From Aliivibrio sp. S4MY1 (GTDB lineage Bacteria > Pseudomonadota > Gammaproteobacteria > Enterobacterales > Vibrionaceae): a DNA stretch of 64,000 nucleotides. The notes below the pieces were generated by a model, which saw only the letters and a list, made by a program, of their open reading frames with translations, was not told the DNA's origin and made no database searches. The DNA is taken from positions 62,001-126,000 of the forward strand of contig NZ_JARACP010000012.1 in NCBI RefSeq assembly GCF_028765545.1. The letters are read 5' to 3'. The translations under genes were made by a program, and so were the position numbers. This document shows positions 47,526 to 57,377 of this stretch, piece after piece. Every line of letters starts with the position of its first letter. Within the stretch, counting starts at the first letter, position 1.

Positions 47526-49058
47526 ATGTCAGATCAAGGTGAGTTTACTCAATGTTGGTTATCTGGTGTTCTCAAGCACAGTGGTGCTCAAAAAGTCATT
47601 TGCTTTTTATCTCAAGCCTCAGGAACTCAACTGTTTAAAATGGCGGAAGGCTTCACTCAAGACAATGGTAATAGCAAAATCAAACTTACCGCTGTCGAGC
47701 AGAACCAACACACAAATAAGCGCATTAATACCGACTATAGCGAGTTTAATACCTTAACGCTGTGCATGAGTGAAGGTCGTAACTTTAACCTTCATTTCAG
47801 TCAGTGTAGTGATGAAATCAAAGATACCCTATTTGATCACACTGAACATTATTCACTCACTGATGGTGAAGTTGAATTCATGCCATTAAGGAATGCTCAA
47901 GGACGTGTTTCAGGGGTGTTGATGTTCTATTTTTCACGTTTTACTTGTTATCAAAAGAGCGACAGACAAACGATTAATACGCTTAATTCATTGGCGATTG
48001 ATCGCTTAGCATTTGCCTTAAAAAACCAACATCATTCTCTGGAAGAAAAACTGTCTCCTCAATCCCAATCGGCTCATATTCCTTCCGATTTAAATATCAT
48101 AGGAGAGAGCCAAGCGATTAAAAATGTACGATTAACTATTTCAAAAGCCCTGCATATTAATCGTAACGTTTTAGTTACTGGGGAAACAGGCAGTGGTAAA
48201 GAGCTAATCGCCAAAGCCATTCACCAATTTGGAAACCGAAGAAATGAGCCCTATGTGGTTCAAAACTGTGCCTCCATTCCTGAACACTTACTAGAGAGTG
48301 AGTTGTTTGGTTATCAAAAAGGCGCCTTCACAGGAGCAGATAGAGATTACATTGGACTGATACGTTCAGCAGATAAAGGTATTTTGTTTTTAGATGAGAT
48401 CGGTGATATGCCAAGCTCTCTTCAGGCCAAATTACTTCGCGTGTTAGAAGAGAAGAAAGTACGCCCTCTTGGCTCAACAACACTCTATGATGTTGATGTA
48501 AAAGTCATTTCGGCGACCCATCAAATCCTGCTTAACAAAATTGAACAAGGGGAATTTCGTCAAGATCTCTATTTCCGTCTAGCGCAATTTCCCATCGCCC
48601 TTCCACCACTTAGAGAAAGAGAAGAGGACATTGCACTTTTAGGGCGTTTTTTTGCAGAGCATTACGCCAAAGAACAACACCAAACGTCACCAACGTTAAG
48701 CAAAGGCTTTATTGAATGCCTGTCGAATTATGCATTTCCTGGCAATGTGCGCGAGCTTAAAAACATCATTGAACGATGCTGTATGGAAGCCCCAAATAGC
48801 AAACAGTTAGACAAAGAAATCATTACACAAGTCTTAAACGGCATCATGATCATAGCACCAAAGAAACAAGAAGAGCCCCTGTTAATGGGTAGCCTTTCTG
48901 AACAAATTGAGCAGTTTGAAAAAAACGTTTTGATGCAATATCTAGAAAAGCATCAAGGTCACCTGCAAACGGTCGCTAATCGACTCGAACTATCAAAGGG
49001 CTCACTCGATTATCGATTACGAAAATTTAATTTATCCGCCAAGGAATGGAGATACTAA
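47526..49058 (+). CDS. vasH: Sigma-54 activator VasH-type
   Basis: 510-residue bacterial enhancer-binding protein. N-terminal 190 residues (no receiver aspartate) are likely a sensing GAF-like domain; the AAA+ has GETGSGKELIAKAIHQ, GAFTGAD, and LFLDEIGDMPSSLQAKLLR; the C-terminal HTH is LQTVANRLELSKGSLDYRLRKF. In Vibrio cholerae VasH switches on hcp and T6SS genes with RpoN. Located inside the T6SS operon. Confidence 0.93.
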   Translation: MSDQGEFTQCWLSGVLKHSGAQKVICFLSQASGTQLFKMAEGFTQDNGNSKIKLTAVEQNQHTNKRINTDYSEFNTLTLCMSEGRNFNLHFSQCSDEIKDTLFDHTEHYSLTDGEVEFMPLRNAQGRVSGVLMFYFSRFTCYQKSDRQTINTLNSLAIDRLAFALKNQHHSLEEKLSPQSQSAHIPSDLNIIGESQAIKNVRLTISKALHINRNVLVTGETGSGKELIAKAIHQFGNRRNEPYVVQNCASIPEHLLESELFGYQKGAFTGADRDYIGLIRSADKGILFLDEIGDMPSSLQAKLLRVLEEKKVRPLGSTTLYDVDVKVISATHQILLNKIEQGEFRQDLYFRLAQFPIALPPLREREEDIALLGRFFAEHYAKEQHQTSPTLSKGFIECLSNYAFPGNVRELKNIIERCCMEAPNSKQLDKEIITQVLNGIMIIAPKKQEEPLLMGSLSEQIEQFEKNVLMQYLEKHQGHLQTVANRLELSKGSLDYRLRKFNLSAKEWRY

Positions 49059-49060
49059 GC

Positions 49061-49189
49061 ATGTTGTTACGCTTTTCATTAATCACAACCTTGTTACTGC
49101 TATCAGCATGCAGTAATTACGATGATTATCGCCCTGTTGGCAACCCTGAACCGCAAGAGCAATCGACATTAATTACAGAGGAAGAATAA
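49061..49189 (+). CDS. Small lipoprotein of the T6SS cluster (42 aa)
   Basis: A 42-residue frame MLLRFSLITTLLLLSACSN with a clear lipobox LLSAC, then only 25 polar residues ending EEE. It starts two bases after vasH and stops one base before fha, so it is translated with them; GGAG precedes it. Likely a small outer-membrane lipoprotein accessory of the system. Short but well placed. Function unknown. Confidence 0.7.
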   Translation: MLLRFSLITTLLLLSACSNYDDYRPVGNPEPQEQSTLITEEE

Positions 49190-49190
49190 A

Positions 49191-50483
49191 ATGGAACTGG
49201 CCTTTGATATCATTAAATCACACGATCTTCCTATCGATACTCTGCCTACTTTCACCTTCAAAAAAGCAGGTGGAACCATAGGCCGCAGTCCAAATGCCGA
49301 TTGGTATATCGCGGATACTAAACGTCAATTATCCAATATTCATGCATCGATCAGTTTTGATGACCAACAATATTTCATTACCGATAGCAGCACCAATGGA
49401 ACCTATTTTGATGGTCAAGAAGCCTCTTTAAATACTGGTGAACTGCATCCTGTTTCTCATGGTGATGTTTATGAGTTAGGGTTTATCAAAATAAGAGCGC
49501 GAATTCTTCAAGATCCAACAAATTATGCATCCCCTGAGCCAACAAATAACGCCGCATTAGATCCTCTTGCTAATCATGGTACCGATCAGAACCCATCGGT
49601 ATTTGATATGATCCCCGACGACAGCTTTTTAAGTAATACTCCCATTGAGGAGCTCTTAAACAGCGATGAGGAGATCATTCTAAAGCAAGTGGAAGAGAAC
49701 GTTCCCTCTCAATCCATTATGGATGATGCTTTGCTTAAAGAGCAATTTATCTCTCCCGTGCTTGATGACGACATTATTAGCGAAGACATTGAATTGGAAA
49801 CTCAAGCATTCAAAACTCAACCTACGTCTAAAGCTCACGCATCAACGAAAAGACAAACAACTCAACGTACGCAACCACAAGCGGAGGCTATCGGTGAAGA
49901 TAATGATGCCTATTTAGCCGCACTATCTAAAGGTCTAGGAATAGAGCTGAATAACTTGGAAGATCCAGAGCAAACCTTATTTGAAATTGGTGCAGCACTA
50001 CGCAGTTCAGTCAATGGCATACAACAGCTTCTGCGTACCCGTACCGAACTGAAAAATAAACTAACTGCAAATGCCACAACCATCCAAGCACAAGGAAATA
50101 ACCCAATAAAATTTAGCCACGATGTAAATGATGCCCTTAATGTCATCATTCACCACAAGCCGGGGTATTTACAAGGTATTGAAGCAATAAGTCAAAGCTG
50201 TAAAGACATTCAAGCTAATCAACTGGCTATCCATGACGCATGCCAGCACACCTTAGATGCGCTGATTGATAAATTATCGCCACAAACTTTGATATACCGA
50301 TTTGTTCAAGAAGGTGTGCAAAGCAAATTTGGAAAAGCCGATGCGCAATATTGGCAGGCATACAGCAAATTACACGAGCAAATTAGTAAAGATCCCGATT
50401 GGAGAAATGCCTTATTAGAGCAAGATTTTGCTAAACAATATGAAACTCAATTACAGATGCTCTCTGCAGCGCTTCGCGTATAG
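49191..50483 (+). CDS. fha: T6SS FHA-domain protein (Fha/TagH)
   Basis: 430-residue protein. N-terminal forkhead-associated domain: GGTIGRSPNADWYIADTKRQ, NIHASISFD and DSSTNGTYFDG bind phosphothreonine. A low-complexity acidic linker (about 110-240) follows, then the TagH C-terminal helical domain (YLAALSKGLGIELNN...). With PpkA and PppA it would make the post-translational switch. Encoded right before tssJ. Confidence 0.92.
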   Translation: MELAFDIIKSHDLPIDTLPTFTFKKAGGTIGRSPNADWYIADTKRQLSNIHASISFDDQQYFITDSSTNGTYFDGQEASLNTGELHPVSHGDVYELGFIKIRARILQDPTNYASPEPTNNAALDPLANHGTDQNPSVFDMIPDDSFLSNTPIEELLNSDEEIILKQVEENVPSQSIMDDALLKEQFISPVLDDDIISEDIELETQAFKTQPTSKAHASTKRQTTQRTQPQAEAIGEDNDAYLAALSKGLGIELNNLEDPEQTLFEIGAALRSSVNGIQQLLRTRTELKNKLTANATTIQAQGNNPIKFSHDVNDALNVIIHHKPGYLQGIEAISQSCKDIQANQLAIHDACQHTLDALIDKLSPQTLIYRFVQEGVQSKFGKADAQYWQAYSKLHEQISKDPDWRNALLEQDFAKQYETQLQMLSAALRV

Positions 50484-50518
50484 CCATTAAATAGTGAAAT
50501 GAAAAGGACGTTATCATT

Positions 50519-51007
50519 ATGAAAAAATTAATTACCCTCATAACTTTGCTGTTTCTCAGTGCGTGCAGCAGTACACCTGACCCAACTTACGTCGCGTTAA
50601 CCTTGAACGCATCTTCAGAACTCAACCCCGACCATGTTGATCGCCCTTCTCCATTAGTCATTAAAGTCATTGAAATATCCTCTGTCACCAGTTTTGAAAA
50701 TGCGGAATTTTTTGATTTATACAACAACGCAAAATCAACATTAGGGTCGGATTTCATCGCTGAAGAAGAGCTTATCTTACGACCGGGAGATCAAAAAACC
50801 ATTAAATTGAAGCTTGATGTTAAAGGTCAATATTTAGCAGTTATTGGCGCTTATCAAAATATTGATAATGCCAATTGGCATTATATCTACACCGTGAAGC
50901 AACAAAAGGCTCAAAAAATTGAGCTTATCGCTACAAATAACGCCATCGTAAAGCTAGAGCGAGTAAAGAAAAAAACATCGCCTACCAATAACAATACGCG
51001 TATTTAG
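50519..51007 (+). CDS. tssJ: T6SS outer-membrane lipoprotein TssJ
   Basis: 162-residue lipoprotein with lipobox LFLSACSST. Mature part is the transthyretin-like TssJ fold: VALTLNASSELNPDHVDRPSPLVIKVIEI, then FFDLYNNAKSTLGSDFI. Anchors the membrane complex to the outer membrane by binding TssM. Confidence 0.92.
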   Translation: MKKLITLITLLFLSACSSTPDPTYVALTLNASSELNPDHVDRPSPLVIKVIEISSVTSFENAEFFDLYNNAKSTLGSDFIAEEELILRPGDQKTIKLKLDVKGQYLAVIGAYQNIDNANWHYIYTVKQQKAQKIELIATNNAIVKLERVKKKTSPTNNNTRI

Positions 51008-51018
51008 AGGACAAAATT

Positions 51019-52341
51019 ATGCAAAAAGTTATATGGAAAGAAGGCATGTTATTACGGCCTCAACATTTTCAGCAAAATGACCGTTATTACCACAATCAGT
51101 TACAAGTAAGAACTCAACAACAACACAGGTACAATTGGGGATTCCACTCCCTTAGCTTTGATAGTCATCACCTCTCTGTTGGAAAAATCGTGATCAGTCA
51201 AGCTTCTGGGATCCTTCCTGATGGTTCTTTATTTGATATTCAGCATCAAACTAACCCTATCATTTGGGAATCGGATGCCCCTGCAACCAATCTCAATTTG
51301 TATTTGGCAGTGTCTCTATCCACACTAAATAGCCCTGAAGCTCGAGAAGAAAAAGAAGTCGACATTAATACTCGTTATGTCTCTTATGATCTCACGGTTG
51401 CCGATAATAATGCGCAAGTGCAAAACCTACAAACCATTAGCTGTGGTGATCTTGATTTTCATATTATTACTGAAGATGAAATTGACAACCACTGGGTAAA
51501 ACTCAAATTATGTGAAGTAAAACAAGTCACTCCAGAAGGCGCGATTCAACTTAACACTCATTTTGAAGCCAGTTTTATTAATGGTCTTCACTCCTCTTTA
51601 GTCCATAGAGCATTACGGGAAGTATTGACACTGGTCACTCATAAGGCTGATATCTTAGCAGAGCGTATTACCCAATCAGGCCATGCAACCTCTGAGATTG
51701 GAGACTTTCTTTTACTTCAATTACTTAATCGATATGAACCGCAGCTTAATTATTTAAATAAATGCTCTCATTATCATCCTGAAGAACTCTTCTTATTACT
51801 GGCTTCGTTGCAAGGCGAACTTTCAGCTTACGATTCAACGCATCGTAGAGGTAATCTTGACCTTGCCTATAACCATAAAGAACAGGGCGAATCTTTTGAG
51901 CGTATTTTATTTCAGCTACGTAAACAGCTAAATCAATCACTGAAACAAAATGCCTTTGAAATTCCTCTTCAAAAGCGCAATCACGGTGTACTTATCGCCC
52001 CAATTTCAGACGACAGCTTATTGCAAGAGGCAACTTTTATTCTTGCTGCTCGCTCACACACAGACGCTGAAACCCTCCGTAAACAGTTACCGCCACAGCT
52101 CAAAGTAGGCCCAGTAGAAAAGATACGTAATTTAGTGAACTTGCAACTTCCAGGGATCACTTGCCGATCTCTTTCTGTAGCACCAAGACAAGTACCTTTT
52201 CATGGCGATTATTGCTATTTCACCTTAGATCTTAATGCGAATGATCGCTCACAACTGACCCAATCGGGTGGATTCGCCTTCCATATTGCAGGTGATTTCC
52301 CTGAACTTTCTCTCTTCTTCTGGGCAATAAGGAACAGTTAA
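51019..52341 (+). CDS. tssK: T6SS baseplate-membrane connector TssK
   Basis: 440-residue TssK. Starts KVIWKEGMLLRPQHFQQNDRYYHN, the invariant beginning, and continues NWGFHSLSFD. Links baseplate to the membrane complex. Eleven bases after tssJ. Confidence 0.96.
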   Translation: MQKVIWKEGMLLRPQHFQQNDRYYHNQLQVRTQQQHRYNWGFHSLSFDSHHLSVGKIVISQASGILPDGSLFDIQHQTNPIIWESDAPATNLNLYLAVSLSTLNSPEAREEKEVDINTRYVSYDLTVADNNAQVQNLQTISCGDLDFHIITEDEIDNHWVKLKLCEVKQVTPEGAIQLNTHFEASFINGLHSSLVHRALREVLTLVTHKADILAERITQSGHATSEIGDFLLLQLLNRYEPQLNYLNKCSHYHPEELFLLLASLQGELSAYDSTHRRGNLDLAYNHKEQGESFERILFQLRKQLNQSLKQNAFEIPLQKRNHGVLIAPISDDSLLQEATFILAARSHTDAETLRKQLPPQLKVGPVEKIRNLVNLQLPGITCRSLSVAPRQVPFHGDYCYFTLDLNANDRSQLTQSGGFAFHIAGDFPELSLFFWAIRNS

Positions 52342-52342
52342 T

Positions 52343-53176
52343 ATGAACAGCAGTAACATGGACGATCGCACTGTACTCATTACTCAAGAGCTAAATCAGA
52401 TCAATCCAACATTAACGCAAAATACCAGCGCGCCAAAATTCGATCAATTGCAAGATCGCATGGTGTATGCCGCTAGAATTAAACCTGAAGAGTATAATTT
52501 TTCAGGCAACAATCCACTCATCAGTGCAGCTTCTTCTCTGCTGTGCATTACGTGTGATTTAAAAAAAGAAAGCTATCAAGATATTGAGCTACTTAAACCA
52601 AAATTAGTTGAAGAGTTGAAGTCATTCGAGTTTCAAGCCCTTAACTCAGGAGTTGAGAATAACTATGTTGCACTTTCTCGCTATCTTTTATGTTCGTTTG
52701 TCGATGAAATCATTGTTACCACCCCTTGGGGCTCTGAAAGCCATTGGGCCTCACAAAGTATGTTAAGCAGCTTTCATAACGAGACTTATGGAGGCGAAAA
52801 GTTTTTCTTATTACTCGAAAAGCTCAGTCGTAACCCGGCGAAATATTTGGATCTCTTAGAGCTAATGTACTTATGCTTAAGCTTAGGCTTTGAAGGAAAA
52901 TATCGAGTTCTATCCAGAGGGTTAATTGAGCTTGAGGCCATTCGGGATTCATTATATCGACAGATCCGCTCTCTACGTCCTGAACAAGAATCCAGTCTCT
53001 CACCCAATTGGGAGCCAAAACAAGTACAACGCCATAAGTTGACTAAACAAACCTCATGGATTGGTATTGTGTGCGTGGTTACTTTCTCTCTCTGCGCTAT
53101 TTATAGTGGCTTTTACTACGTTTTGGATCAGCAATCAGAGCACGTAATTCAAGCGTTTCAACAAATTGATTTATAG
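52343..53176 (+). CDS. tssL: T6SS membrane protein TssL
   Basis: 277-residue DotU/TssL. Conserved core ALSRYLLCSFVDEIIVTTPWG and ELMYLCLSLGFEGKYRV; a C-terminal membrane anchor WIGIVCVVTFSLCAIYSGFYYV. No peptidoglycan-binding OmpA extension. Overlaps end of tssK by only a base. Confidence 0.95.
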   Translation: MNSSNMDDRTVLITQELNQINPTLTQNTSAPKFDQLQDRMVYAARIKPEEYNFSGNNPLISAASSLLCITCDLKKESYQDIELLKPKLVEELKSFEFQALNSGVENNYVALSRYLLCSFVDEIIVTTPWGSESHWASQSMLSSFHNETYGGEKFFLLLEKLSRNPAKYLDLLELMYLCLSLGFEGKYRVLSRGLIELEAIRDSLYRQIRSLRPEQESSLSPNWEPKQVQRHKLTKQTSWIGIVCVVTFSLCAIYSGFYYVLDQQSEHVIQAFQQIDL

Positions 53177-53187
53177 GATTTTCACGG

Positions 53188-56100
53188 ATGAAATCATTTT
53201 TTAACACACTATTAGACACCTTAAAAAAGACATGGTGCTGGAGCTTATTATGCAGTTTACTGCTCGCTCTTTTGCTGTGTCTATTTGGCAAACACATCGC
53301 CATTGCTAATACCCCTCTTATTGAAACCACCACAGGTAAAGTTCTGACCGTCTTTATTTGTTTGCTTTTGTGGGCAGCGTTCAATCTAACGCTATGGTGG
53401 CTAGCAAAACGAGAATCTCAAAAAGAAGAGAACAAAGAAGCGTATGAAGCAGCACAATCTGAACTGGCTTACATCCAAGAAGAAAGCTCACTATTAAAAG
53501 GAAAGCTTGATGCAGCCATCGCTACGATTAAACGAGCAGGCCTGTATGGAAAGTTAAATAATAATGTTAAGTATCAACTGCCTTGGTACATGGTTATTGG
53601 CCCTCAAAATAGTGGGAAAACCACACTATTAGAATGCTCTGGCTTGGATTTTCCTCTTAATCAAACAGATGGCCACTACACGAGAGACATTCAAAACAGC
53701 CAACACTGCGAATGGTATTTTGCTAATCATGCAGTTTTATTGGATGCCGCAGGCCGTTTTTTTGATCAACACGAAAATGAGCTGAATAAACCGGTATGGC
53801 GACGTTTTTTAAAAGCACTGCGTAATAAACGCCGTCGTCGCCCTCTCAATGGTGTGATCTTAACTATCGATATTACGACACTGCAATCTCCTGATGAAAG
53901 CAGCATTGAAGTACAGGCTCGTTATGTCAGAGAGCGTCTACAAGAATTAAGGCATGAACTGAGTTCAGATATGCCTATCTACTTTTTATTAACTAAAATG
54001 GATAAAGTAGAAGGTTTTGAACCCTTCTTCTCCTCACTATCACGCGAAGAAATGGATCAAGTCTTCGGTGTTACCTTTAATGAAGGGGAAGGACAACAAG
54101 CAGATAAAATCAAAAAAGAATTTGAAAAGCTTATTCTGCGTATTGACGCTCAAGTAATGTCACGTTTACATGATGAGCGTGATGTAATGAAGCGTGCCGA
54201 ATTATTGCAATTTCCAAGGCAATTGAGTTTTCTTGCAGAGCGCCTTGCTCTGTTCTCTGAGTTGGCTTTTACCAAGACACGTTACCATCAAGCATCACAT
54301 TTACGTGGGCTTTATTTAACCTCAGTGCCAGCACCAACCAATGCTCAAGCGGATTCTAGTACCTCTAATATTGGTCAAAACTTAGGGATAAGTTCTCGAG
54401 TATTACCAACCTACCAACATCAACGTGGTTTTTTTATCCGCAAACTGCTTGATGAGGTGATTTTTCCAAACAGTGAGCTCGCAACGCTGGATGAAAATTA
54501 TGAACGAAAAGTGAAGCTAAAAAACGGGGCTATTTATGCGACTTCATTTGCTTTGATTATTGGTTTAGGATCACTGTGGGCCACAAGCTTTTTAAATAAT
54601 CACGGCAAACAGCAAACACTCTTAACCCTTGCGGACAGCTACAACCAACAAATAGTTCATTTGTCTCCATTAGCGCCTTCTATCGAGCTATTGCCTACTT
54701 TAGACCCTTTATTAAAAGCAACTCAGGTTTATCAAAAGAAGGATAATAACTTTCCAGAGAACATGGCAGGACTACAACAAGGAGAAAAATTAAGGCAAGC
54801 AGCAGAAAAGGCGTATCACCAACAATTGATTGCGTTATTGTTGCCTAAAGTCACTAGTGAGCTCGAATACCAAGTCACCAATAACCAAGATAATCGTGAG
54901 TTTCTTACTCCTTCTTTGCGCGCGTATCTAATGCTCAATATGCACGAACACTTAGATACTCAGTATTTAAAGCAATGGATGGGATTACATTGGTCTTATC
55001 TATACAGTGGCTCAGCAACAGAACAAAATGCCTTACAAACACACTTAACCAATTTACTTAGCATTGGCTTTGAACCAGTGCAATTAAACGATAACTTAGT
55101 AGCAAAATCTCGTAAATTCCTCCGGGAATCTGATACCTCAGCACTTGTCTATCAGCAATTAAAGCAAGATGCGAAAGAGATGAACTTACGAGATATAAAG
55201 TTAAGTGATCACCTTGGGCCAAACCAAAACCTTTTTAATAATACCAGCACTATTATACCTGGATTGTATACTCAAAAAGGCTATCAAACGGTCTTTTTAA
55301 GTAAAGGGTTAGATCAGGTCAAACAGCTGATTAATGAAAATTGGGTTATTGGATTATCCAGTGACTTGAGCACCAATGAAATTCGGGGCCTTTATGCTGA
55401 AGTGGAAGATCTCTATTTTCATGATTATATTCGCTACTGGAAAGAAGCCGTTGAGCAATTACAAATCAAGCCATCTAAAAATATAGATGAGGCAATACTG
55501 CAAATTGCAAACATGACAGGTTCGAGTCAACCCATCTTAAAACTGCTTAATCTTATTCGAGAAAACACCACTTTTGTCGATCAAGCACAGCTTGCTTCTA
55601 ATGCAGCCAAAACAACAAATAAGTTACCGGTTAACACAAAGCTCAAAAAAGTTGCCTCTCTTGGTTTGCACAGTGTTGAAGAACGCTCACAAAGCGCAAG
55701 AAAAGCAGTCAGTAACCAATTTGAACCACTGAATTTATTATTAACCGATAAAGCTCAAGCCACCATTCCTCTTGAAGATGCTCTAGTGGTTATTAATGAG
55801 TTAAGTGGCCGTTTATCAATGGTAAAATTTTCACCTAACCCGGACCAATCAGCTTTTAAAATTGCTCGAGATCGAATGCAAGGAATACCCAATGAGTTAA
55901 ATGACATTCGAGTCATGGCAGAGACGTTACCTCAACCATTACAGCAATGGTGGAATCAAATATCCAACAATGCTTGGGGTATCGTTTTAAATCACTCTAG
56001 TGATCATATTCAAATGGTCTATCACGATAAAGTGGTTAACCATTACGACATTACTTTATCTGGCCGCTATCCATTTAAAAACAGTAGTCATGACGTCAAC

Positions 56101-56709
56101 ATTGCTGATTTTGATGAGTTCTTCCAAAATGGCGGTATCTTGGATGATTTCTTTGATGCTTATTTGTCCTCATTCGTTATTAATCAAAAAGGAAAATTCC
56201 AACAAAAAAACTTACATGGCCATTCTTTAGGCCTATCAAAATCATTTTTGAATCAATATAAATATGGCCTTACTATTCAGAAAATGTTTTATGGTTCTAA
56301 AGGAAAAGAAGCTAAGGTCTCTTTTCGTATTGCGCCATTTGAACTTGATGCAAGTGCCTTGCAGTCGACCTTCTATTATGGAAGAAATAAGTTCAGTTAC
56401 CGCCATGGGCCTATTCAGAAAAAACGTTTTACTTGGCCAATCACAAATCAACGTCAATACGTAAGCTTTGTTCTTCAAGATCTCAGTGGAACCAAAGTCG
56501 TCAATCAGCAAAACTCAGGACCTTGGGCTTTCTTTAGAGTACTCGATAAATTTAAAGTCAATAAATACCGTGGTCAAGATGTGATTAAATTGGATCTTGA
56601 AAACAAAGGATTAGAAGCCAAATACTTGATCTATAGCGATCGTACTCCTAACCCATTTAACCGTAAGGTTTTGAGTAATTTTTATCTTCCTAAAAGGATC
56701 AATGGATGA
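53188..56709 (+). CDS. tssM: T6SS membrane protein TssM (IcmF)
   Basis: 1173-residue IcmF-type protein. Two N-terminal membrane helices (residues 15-36, 44-63) and one near 450; cytoplasmic domain with Walker A GPQNSGKTTLLECS (near 136) and the GTPase-like segments; a long periplasmic part that binds TssJ. Length standard. Overlaps pppA by four bases. Confidence 0.95.
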   Translation: MKSFFNTLLDTLKKTWCWSLLCSLLLALLLCLFGKHIAIANTPLIETTTGKVLTVFICLLLWAAFNLTLWWLAKRESQKEENKEAYEAAQSELAYIQEESSLLKGKLDAAIATIKRAGLYGKLNNNVKYQLPWYMVIGPQNSGKTTLLECSGLDFPLNQTDGHYTRDIQNSQHCEWYFANHAVLLDAAGRFFDQHENELNKPVWRRFLKALRNKRRRRPLNGVILTIDITTLQSPDESSIEVQARYVRERLQELRHELSSDMPIYFLLTKMDKVEGFEPFFSSLSREEMDQVFGVTFNEGEGQQADKIKKEFEKLILRIDAQVMSRLHDERDVMKRAELLQFPRQLSFLAERLALFSELAFTKTRYHQASHLRGLYLTSVPAPTNAQADSSTSNIGQNLGISSRVLPTYQHQRGFFIRKLLDEVIFPNSELATLDENYERKVKLKNGAIYATSFALIIGLGSLWATSFLNNHGKQQTLLTLADSYNQQIVHLSPLAPSIELLPTLDPLLKATQVYQKKDNNFPENMAGLQQGEKLRQAAEKAYHQQLIALLLPKVTSELEYQVTNNQDNREFLTPSLRAYLMLNMHEHLDTQYLKQWMGLHWSYLYSGSATEQNALQTHLTNLLSIGFEPVQLNDNLVAKSRKFLRESDTSALVYQQLKQDAKEMNLRDIKLSDHLGPNQNLFNNTSTIIPGLYTQKGYQTVFLSKGLDQVKQLINENWVIGLSSDLSTNEIRGLYAEVEDLYFHDYIRYWKEAVEQLQIKPSKNIDEAILQIANMTGSSQPILKLLNLIRENTTFVDQAQLASNAAKTTNKLPVNTKLKKVASLGLHSVEERSQSARKAVSNQFEPLNLLLTDKAQATIPLEDALVVINELSGRLSMVKFSPNPDQSAFKIARDRMQGIPNELNDIRVMAETLPQPLQQWWNQISNNAWGIVLNHSSDHIQMVYHDKVVNHYDITLSGRYPFKNSSHDVNIADFDEFFQNGGILDDFFDAYLSSFVINQKGKFQQKNLHGHSLGLSKSFLNQYKYGLTIQKMFYGSKGKEAKVSFRIAPFELDASALQSTFYYGRNKFSYRHGPIQKKRFTWPITNQRQYVSFVLQDLSGTKVVNQQNSGPWAFFRVLDKFKVNKYRGQDVIKLDLENKGLEAKYLIYSDRTPNPFNRKVLSNFYLPKRING

Positions 56710-57377
56710 GCCAACAATTTAAAACGGCTCATTTCTCAGAAGAAGGCAAAGTAAGGGATAAAAATGAAGACGCCATTTTATCCTTTACTGAGCAAGGGAT
56801 CTGGGTTGTAGCCGATGGCATGGGTGGCTATGAGTATGGAGAGATTGCCAGTAACATGATTATTGATGCGTTTCACTCTGAACTATTATATGGTTCATTA
56901 GAGCAAAAAATTGAAAAAGCAAAACGCATGCTCTTTAAAGTAAATCATCATTTAAGCCAAGAGAAAACTCTTTCTCATAGCGCTGTAATTGGAAGTACTG
57001 TCTGTATGCTTATCGCCCATGATGGGCATATTGCCTGTATTTGGGCTGGTGATTCACGTTGTTACTTATTTAGACATAATAAGCTGTATCAAATATCCAA
57101 AGATCACACCCGCGAGCAAAATGGTAGAGAGGCATTAACGCAAGCTATTGGAATGGGCAACGCTCTTGATATTGAGCACTGTATCGTTCCTTTACAGCAT
57201 CAAGATACCTTTTTACTTTCTAGTGATGGCGTACATAAATATTTATCCCATAACATGATAGAGGCATGCATGGCATTACCTAGTGCATTAAAAGGGTGCT
57301 ACCACTTAAAAGAGCAGGTGTTACTAACTGAAGCGAATGACAATTTATCTGCAATTATAATTAAGGCAAGCCGATGA
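56706..57377 (+). CDS. pppA: T6SS-linked PP2C phosphatase
   Basis: 223-residue PPM-family Ser/Thr phosphatase. Metal-binding motifs RDKNEDAIL, VVADGMGGYEYGEIAS, IWAGDSRCYLF, LSSDGVHKYLS and the final ANDNLSAIIIK. It would dephosphorylate Fha and turn the system off. Overlaps ppkA by four bases. Confidence 0.93.
   Translation: MSQQFKTAHFSEEGKVRDKNEDAILSFTEQGIWVVADGMGGYEYGEIASNMIIDAFHSELLYGSLEQKIEKAKRMLFKVNHHLSQEKTLSHSAVIGSTVCMLIAHDGHIACIWAGDSRCYLFRHNKLYQISKDHTREQNGREALTQAIGMGNALDIEHCIVPLQHQDTFLLSSDGVHKYLSHNMIEACMALPSALKGCYHLKEQVLLTEANDNLSAIIIKASR

Noticed and set aside
53097-53384. Minus-strand frame at the start of tssM
   Set aside because: Overlaps the end of tssL and the N-terminal helices of TssM, and has no features of its own.
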